From assembly GCA_902762955.1 (NCBI GenBank), contig CACWQH010000021.1:1-40409 (forward strand): a stretch of DNA of 40,409 nucleotides, given 5' to 3'. Shown one piece after another: positions 35,333 to 40,409 of the stretch. Each line of letters begins with the position of its first letter. Within the stretch, counting starts at the first letter, position 1. The position numbers and the translations under genes are program-made. Below the pieces are notes generated by a model, which saw nothing but the letters and a program-made list of their open reading frames with translations, ran no database searches and was not told the DNA's origin. Source of the stretch: an uncultured Lachnospiraceae bacterium. Its GTDB lineage: Bacteria > Bacillota > Clostridia > Lachnospirales > Lachnospiraceae.

Positions 35333-37435
35333 ATGGCTACAATTACAAAATATCCCGAACCTCTTATATTTGGACTGGATATTGGTACAAGAAGTATCGT
35401 CGGTACTGTAGGCTATAAAGAGGCAGAAAAATTTAATGTTGTGGCTATGGCTGTTAAGTTTCACGATTCCAGATCTATGATTGATGGACAGATTCATGAC
35501 ATCAATAAGGTCAGCGAGGATATAATCTATGTTAAAAATGAGCTTGAAAAACAGCTCGGCGGCAGAAAGCTTAAGGATGTATGTATAGCAGCTGCAGGAC
35601 GTGTTCTTAAGACCGCAGTAGGACATGGTGATTATGAATTTGATGAAAATACTGAGATAACACAGGAATATATTCATTCCATTGATTTAATCGGTGTTGA
35701 AAAGGCACATGATATAATCCTTGAAGAACTGCATGAAAACAGTGAAAACACAAAGTATTACTGTGTTGGATATACGGCTATAAAATATTATTTAAACGAT
35801 TATGAAATACTTAATCTTGAAGGACACAGAGGCGTTAAAATAGGAGCAGATATACTTGCAACATTTCTTCCGGAAGAAGTAGTAAGCAGCTTATATACGG
35901 CAGTTGAAAAAGCAGGTCTTTATGTATCCAATCTTACATTGGAGCCTATAGCCGCTATAAATGTTGCTATTCCTGAAAACTTCAGATTGCTTAATATAGC
36001 TCTTTTGGATGTTGGTGCAGGTACGTCTGATATTTGTATTACAAGGGACGGAAGCATTATAGGTTACGGAATGATTCCGTCTGCCGGAGATGAGTTAACC
36101 GAAACATTGATAAAGAAATATCTTATTGATTTTGATACGGCAGAAAAGCTAAAGATGGTTAGTCCTAAAAAGAAATCAGTTACTTATAAAGATATTATGG
36201 GTATTCCTCATAAGATTACCCCTGATGAAATATTTAAAACACTTGCATCAGTTAAAGATGAAATCACTAAAAAAATTGCAGATAAAATAATTGAGCTTAA
36301 CGGCGGAATACCGGTAAGCGCTGTTTTCGTTGTAGGAGGCGGAGGAAAGCTTGAAGGCTTTACTGATGTTCTTGCACGTATGCTAAAGATACCCGAGGAG
36401 AGGGTTGCTTTAAGAGGACAGGAGGTTATGCACAACATCAACTTCCTTGTTGAAGATATCAAAAAGGATCCTTTATATGTTACTCCTATAGGTATTTGCC
36501 TTAATTATTTTGACCAGAAGAATAATTTCATTTTTGTTACTGTAAACGGTGACAGAGTCAAATTATATAACAACGACAAGCTTACAATATTTGATGCCGC
36601 TGTACAGTACGGACTTCCAAACGAGCACATTTTCCCTAAACGAGGTGCTGATTTAACCTTTAAAATAAACGGAAAAAATCGTATAGTACGAGGCTTTAAC
36701 GGTGAAGCGGCAGTTATAAAGAGAAATGACAATATAGTTGGTATGAATGCCCTTATCGAAGCAAATGATAAGATTGATATAGTAAAATCGACTGCCGGAG
36801 AAAAGGCAACGGCATTACTCGGTTCACTTCCTGAGTATGACGGAACACTTGATTTTATTGTTAATGATACTAAAATCACATGTCCTAAATTTGCAGTTGT
36901 AAACGGAATTCCGGAAACTGAATCCTATGAAATAAAAGATGGTGATGAAATTGAAATGCAAAATTATTACCTTCTTAATCAGTTATTAACTTTTATGGAT
37001 GTTAAGCCTGAAGGCAAGGTTTTTGTAAACAACAAAGAAGCCGCTCAGGATGAAAAGATATACGAAAACTTTATTGTTTCATGGAGTGACGAGGTTAAAT
37101 TTGATGATTTGCCGGAGGCAACAGAAGCGGATAAAGAAAAGATACAAGAAAAGCTCAAAGAAAAAGAAAAGCTTTCTGAAAACGAAAAACAAAATGAAAT
37201 TAATAATTCACAAATTAATGATGGTGAAATATCCATGCATGTAATCATCAACAATAAGCCTTACACTTTAACAGGTAAAAACGAATACAGATTCGTTGAT
37301 GCAATGGATGCATGTGCATTCGATATGTCTTCTATGAAGGGAAGTCGTTTGGAAACCATGGTTGATGGAGTGCATGCAGAATTTATTGATTTAATTTATG
37401 AAGGTGCAAATATAGAAATTTATTGGGAGAAATAG
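35333..37435 (+). CDS. FtsA-like actin-fold protein with long C-terminal extension
   Basis: A protein of 700 residues from ATG 35333. The first roughly 385 residues are an FtsA/PilM-type actin-fold ATPase: phosphate 1 FGLDIGTRSIVG (13-24), a 1C-like insert, phosphate 2 LLDVGAGTSDICI near 224-236, and the adenosine motif VVGGGGKLEGF near 330. The remaining 300 or so residues are not part of usual FtsA and lack the amphipathic membrane tail. They contain repeated strand-turn-strand units with VxVNGxxVxL-like patterns (about 399-430 and 634-700), a charged Lys/Glu linker (about 596-632), and similar blocks between. I read these as beta-grasp-like, which is an inference. It ends 5 nt before the GGDEF gene. 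Bona fide ftsA would sit with ftsZ; this is a paralogue. Confidence 0.75.
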   Translation: MATITKYPEPLIFGLDIGTRSIVGTVGYKEAEKFNVVAMAVKFHDSRSMIDGQIHDINKVSEDIIYVKNELEKQLGGRKLKDVCIAAAGRVLKTAVGHGDYEFDENTEITQEYIHSIDLIGVEKAHDIILEELHENSENTKYYCVGYTAIKYYLNDYEILNLEGHRGVKIGADILATFLPEEVVSSLYTAVEKAGLYVSNLTLEPIAAINVAIPENFRLLNIALLDVGAGTSDICITRDGSIIGYGMIPSAGDELTETLIKKYLIDFDTAEKLKMVSPKKKSVTYKDIMGIPHKITPDEIFKTLASVKDEITKKIADKIIELNGGIPVSAVFVVGGGGKLEGFTDVLARMLKIPEERVALRGQEVMHNINFLVEDIKKDPLYVTPIGICLNYFDQKNNFIFVTVNGDRVKLYNNDKLTIFDAAVQYGLPNEHIFPKRGADLTFKINGKNRIVRGFNGEAAVIKRNDNIVGMNALIEANDKIDIVKSTAGEKATALLGSLPEYDGTLDFIVNDTKITCPKFAVVNGIPETESYEIKDGDEIEMQNYYLLNQLLTFMDVKPEGKVFVNNKEAAQDEKIYENFIVSWSDEVKFDDLPEATEADKEKIQEKLKEKEKLSENEKQNEINNSQINDGEISMHVIINNKPYTLTGKNEYRFVDAMDACAFDMSSMKGSRLETMVDGVHAEFIDLIYEGANIEIYWEK

Positions 37436-37440
37436 GCTTT

Positions 37441-39204
37441 ATGGGAAAAGCAAAAAAAGGACTGGACGTTGAATCCGATATCACTGATGGTTTAGCCAAT
37501 TCATTTGACAGAATGAATGATTCAATTAAATATAACCCTTTATTTCATAGAATACTTTATCTTGCCAATGTTGTGATTGCTTTGATGGTTTATCTGGCAA
37601 AGCTTACAAACAGCAGCAAGGATCAAAAGTTAAATGCTATGCATGTTTTTATAATTCTTACAGTTTTTTTTGCTGTTGATTTTTTGATGTACAGGGTTGA
37701 TTATTTTTCATCAAGAAAAATATTTTTGATATTTAGAGCTGTTGAATTAATTGCATTTGAGATAATTGTTGCGCTTATTCCAAATCTTATGATTATTTTT
37801 GCAGCACTTTGTGTCCTTGTAACTATTTTTTCAATTGAATATATGCTTTATAATACTAATTTCACTAAGGATTATATATTTAACAGAAGATTATTTATTA
37901 TAATAATTTTTGTAGCTTCTGCGGTTTTAGGTATGAAATTCAGAACTGAAACCGAAACCATATGCTTTATACTTACACAGATAGGCATAGTTTTTGCAGC
38001 ATTTACAATTGTTGATATGATTGTATCAATCAACGAAAAAAATGAAAGAAAAATATTTAAGCTTACTTTAGAGGTTTCCGATATTCAGGACACTAATAAA
38101 AAACTGATTGAGTATCAGGAAAAAATCGAATCAACAAATGAACAGATTAATTATCAGCGAATCGAGATGCAAAGAACCAATAAAGAGCTTGCTCAGGTTA
38201 ATAAAGAAACAGAAGCCCAGACAAACGTAATGAGATTTATGGCTTCAACCTTTGATATATCAAAATGTATTGATGTGCTTACTGATTCAATCATGGAGAC
38301 AAAACAGCCAAAATTGTGTGCTATGTATACAGAACCTGACGAATACATCAATAAGCATGGTAATTTTACCGTTAAGACCAATTATACCTCTGTTGAAAGA
38401 AGATTACGTAAAGATATAGAACAGATTTATTCGGACTTTAAAGCTAATGTTCATAAATCAAAGATTTATACCGAAACAGAGCTTTTTCAATTTAAATTTA
38501 TCGGAGATGCCAACATAAATGCAATAGCAATTCTTCCGCTTAGTGATGGAATGGAAATTTACGGAATAATGATGATAGCATCAGATAATGAAGAATATTT
38601 TGAAAAAGGACTTAATTATTACGAAGCAAGTGTTGCTGAGTTTAACATTTCCGTTAAGAATTCAAGGCTTTATCTTATGATGCAGGATATGGCTCACAAG
38701 GATGGACTTACAGGTATAAATAACAGAATGTACTTTATGCAGCTTTTTGATGCGGCTGTTAAGAAGGCCAAGAGAAAGAAGAGCAGTCTTTCTGTTGCTC
38801 TTTATGATATAGACAAATTCAAAACCGTAAACGACACCTATGGACATCTTGCAGGAGATGCCGTGATCAAAACCGTTGCATCCGTCGGTAATAAATACGC
38901 CGAGGAAAACGGAGGTTTTGTCGGAAGATACGGTGGAGAAGAATTTCTTATAGTTTTACCGGATAAGTCTGAAAAGGAAGCACTTCCTATACTTGAGACG
39001 ATGCATGAAGAAATAAAAAATACTGTTGTTAAACACGATCAGGACAATATTAAGGTAAATGTATGTATCGGTCTTACTTCATATCCGAGTATATGCGAGG
39101 AGCCTAATATGCTTATTAACAGAGCTGATATGGCTATGTATTATGGTAAGGAGCATGGAAGAGGACGCCTTGTTATAGATGATCCGGAATTGATTAAGGA
39201 ATAA
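37441..39204 (+). CDS. Membrane diguanylate cyclase: six helices, coiled coil, GAF-like and GGDEF domains
   Basis: A protein of 587 residues from ATG 37441, preceded by GGGAG at 37425-37429; a TTG 37423 start inside the upstream gene is less likely. About six membrane helices occupy residues 35-205. A coiled coil follows (about 205-265, Glu/Gln/Asn-rich). A GAF-like sensor spans about 270-410. The GGDEF domain (about 415-580) has DGLTGINNRMYF, YDIDKFKTVNDTYGHLAGD and the active-site RYGGEEF (G498-F502). The RxxD inhibitory site upstream of GGEEF is absent, so product inhibition may be missing. It should make cyclic-di-GMP in response to an unknown signal. Confidence 0.92.
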   Translation: MGKAKKGLDVESDITDGLANSFDRMNDSIKYNPLFHRILYLANVVIALMVYLAKLTNSSKDQKLNAMHVFIILTVFFAVDFLMYRVDYFSSRKIFLIFRAVELIAFEIIVALIPNLMIIFAALCVLVTIFSIEYMLYNTNFTKDYIFNRRLFIIIIFVASAVLGMKFRTETETICFILTQIGIVFAAFTIVDMIVSINEKNERKIFKLTLEVSDIQDTNKKLIEYQEKIESTNEQINYQRIEMQRTNKELAQVNKETEAQTNVMRFMASTFDISKCIDVLTDSIMETKQPKLCAMYTEPDEYINKHGNFTVKTNYTSVERRLRKDIEQIYSDFKANVHKSKIYTETELFQFKFIGDANINAIAILPLSDGMEIYGIMMIASDNEEYFEKGLNYYEASVAEFNISVKNSRLYLMMQDMAHKDGLTGINNRMYFMQLFDAAVKKAKRKKSSLSVALYDIDKFKTVNDTYGHLAGDAVIKTVASVGNKYAEENGGFVGRYGGEEFLIVLPDKSEKEALPILETMHEEIKNTVVKHDQDNIKVNVCIGLTSYPSICEEPNMLINRADMAMYYGKEHGRGRLVIDDPELIKE

Positions 39205-39217
39205 TTAACTATATAAT
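39190..39217 (+). promoter_or_regulatory. Candidate SigA promoter for pta-ackA
   Basis: TTGATT (39190-39195), a 16-bp spacer and a perfect TATAAT (39212-39217) span the end of the GGDEF gene. The predicted start gives a short leader with AAGGAG (39229-39234) before the GTG start of pta. Confidence 0.45.
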
Positions 39218-39241
39218 ATTTGAGGTAAAAGGAGAAGAAAC

Positions 39242-40249
39242 GTGGGATTTATTGATAGCATTAAACAACGAGCAAAAGCTGACAAGAAAACAATAGTTCT
39301 ACCTGAAACAGCCGATATGAGAACCTTGCAGGCTGCTCATAAGATTCTGGCAGAGGATATCGCAAATATTATTTTGATTGGCGATAAATCGGATATTAAC
39401 AAAAAAGCCGGTGAAAACGGTCTTGACCTGTCAAAGGCAGGTTTTGTTGATCCGTATGATTGTCCTAAGCTTAATGATTATGTTGCATTGTTGGTAGAGA
39501 TAAGAAAGAAGAAAGGTTTAACGCCTGAGGAAGCAAAGGAGTTATTACTTACAAATCTTTTGTATTTTGGATGTATTATGGTTAAGGCGGGAGATGCAGA
39601 CGGTATGGTTGCAGGTGCTGTAAATTCTTCGGCAAATGTTTTACGTGCTGCATTGCAGATACTAAAAACCGCTCCGGATACAAAGCTTGTTTCTGCATTT
39701 TTCCTTGTAGTTGTTCCTAATTGTGATATGGGTGCAAACGGAACCTTTGTATTTTCAGATGCGGGACTCAATCAGTTTCCTAATGCAGAAGAGCTTGCTG
39801 CTATAGCTGAGAGTTCAGCCAAATCATTTAGACTTCTTGTAGACGAGGAGCCGATTGTTGCCATGCTTTCACATTCAACAAAGGGAAGTGCAAAGCATCC
39901 ATACGTAGATAAGGTAATAGAAGCAACAAAGATTGTCAATCGGGAATGCCCTGATTTAAAGTGTGACGGTGAACTACAATCAGATGCTGCCATTGTTCCC
40001 GAGGTCGCAGCTTCAAAGGCACCGGGAAGTACAGTTGCAGGTAAGGCAAATGTTCTTATATTCCCTGATTTGGATGCCGGTAATATAGGTTATAAGCTTG
40101 TACAAAGACTTGCAAAGGCTGATGCCTATGGACCTATCACACAGGGTATAGCTAAACCGGTAAATGACCTTTCAAGAGGTTGTTCTGCTGATGATATAGT
40201 TGGTGTTGTTGCCATAACTGCAGTTCAGGCACAGGCATTAAACGAATAA
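39242..40249 (+). CDS. pta: Phosphate acetyltransferase
   Basis: A 335-residue enzyme that converts acetyl-CoA and phosphate to acetyl phosphate, the first step of fermentative acetate and ATP formation. Motifs: KTIVLPETADMRTLQAAHKI at the N-terminus, ADGMVAGAVNSSANVLRAAL, SDAGLNQFPNAEELAAIA, AMLSHSTKGSAKHP, and VLIFPDLDAGNIGYKLVQRL with GPITQGIAKPVNDLSRGCS. Length matches the short catalytic form without the long N-terminal domain of E. coli Pta. It starts at GTG, 7 nt after AAGGAG, and is followed by ackA. Confidence 0.97.
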   Translation: MGFIDSIKQRAKADKKTIVLPETADMRTLQAAHKILAEDIANIILIGDKSDINKKAGENGLDLSKAGFVDPYDCPKLNDYVALLVEIRKKKGLTPEEAKELLLTNLLYFGCIMVKAGDADGMVAGAVNSSANVLRAALQILKTAPDTKLVSAFFLVVVPNCDMGANGTFVFSDAGLNQFPNAEELAAIAESSAKSFRLLVDEEPIVAMLSHSTKGSAKHPYVDKVIEATKIVNRECPDLKCDGELQSDAAIVPEVAASKAPGSTVAGKANVLIFPDLDAGNIGYKLVQRLAKADAYGPITQGIAKPVNDLSRGCSADDIVGVVAITAVQAQALNE

Positions 40250-40276
40250 AACAAATAATAATTGAGGAGACATAAA

Positions 40277-40409
40277 ATGAAGGTTTTAGTAATCAACTGC
40301 GGAAGTTCATCTTTAAAATATCAGTTAATCGATTCAGAAACTGAAAAGATGCTTGCAAAAGGAAATTGTGAAAGAATCAAGATAGACGGTTCTTTTATAA
40401 CTCATCAGA
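40277..40409 (+). CDS. ackA: Acetate kinase, N-terminal fragment
   Basis: The first 44 codons of acetate kinase run off the end of the window. The start [19 protein letters not shown] contains the N-G-S-S phosphate-loop pattern (here NCGSSSLKY) diagnostic of the family. TGAGGAGA (40263-40270) precedes the ATG by 6 nt. It lies 27 nt after pta and would turn acetyl phosphate into acetate and ATP. Confidence 0.95.
   Translation, partial: MKVLVINCGSSSLKYQLIDSETEKMLAKGNCERIKIDGSFITHQ

Overview
The window looks like core chromosome of a low-GC, anaerobic Firmicute of the Clostridia, most likely Lachnospiraceae. The support is AT-rich sequence with strong AGGAGG-type ribosome binding sites, frequent TTG/GTG starts, the DUF512-der-plsY-gpsA-spoIVA order typical of Clostridia, a pta-ackA acetate pair, and endospore genes (spoIVA, dpaA, dpaB). 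The genus cannot be fixed from the sequence alone. No tRNA, rRNA, CRISPR array, prophage or intact insertion sequence is visible.

Layout. 1-1456: end of a sugar-type ABC transporter (binding-protein C-terminus, terminator, LplB-like permease). 1453-7778: lepB, rnhB, a FliK-C-like protein, FlhX, YraN, PgeF and a DUF512 radical-SAM protein. 7799-13361: der, plsY, gpsA, an anchored SGNH hydrolase and spoIVA. 13409-14751: scpA-scpB. 14751-14822: a compact palindromic repeat between convergent genes. 14845-15954 (minus): HD-GYP protein. 16199-18835: D,D-carboxypeptidase, dpaA, dpaB. 19009-21965 (minus): asnB and a DAHP synthase. 22123-26218: second D,D-carboxypeptidase, metallophosphoesterase, L,D-transpeptidase. 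26292-31186: punA-metH, ilvH, ilvC. 31199-31361: a nested palindromic element. 31380-35255: zinc-finger membrane protein, polA, coaE. 35333-39204: FtsA-like actin protein with a long C-terminal extension, followed 5 nt later by a membrane GGDEF protein. 39242-40409: pta and the start of ackA.

Shared themes. Envelope and spore biology dominate: two D,D-carboxypeptidases, an L,D-transpeptidase, PgeF, signal peptidase, SpoIVA and dipicolinate synthase. Chromosome and division functions (ScpAB, Der, PolA, RNase HII, FtsA-like protein) are interleaved. Cyclic-di-GMP turnover is represented at both ends, by HD-GYP and GGDEF proteins.

The least explained items are three. Two related palindromic repeats (14751-14822 and 31199-31361) share a GGGAC core and the same G-T wobble position. 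The FtsA-like protein carries a C-terminal region that looks beta-grasp-like. An orphan FliK-C/FlhX pair sits outside any flagellar cluster.
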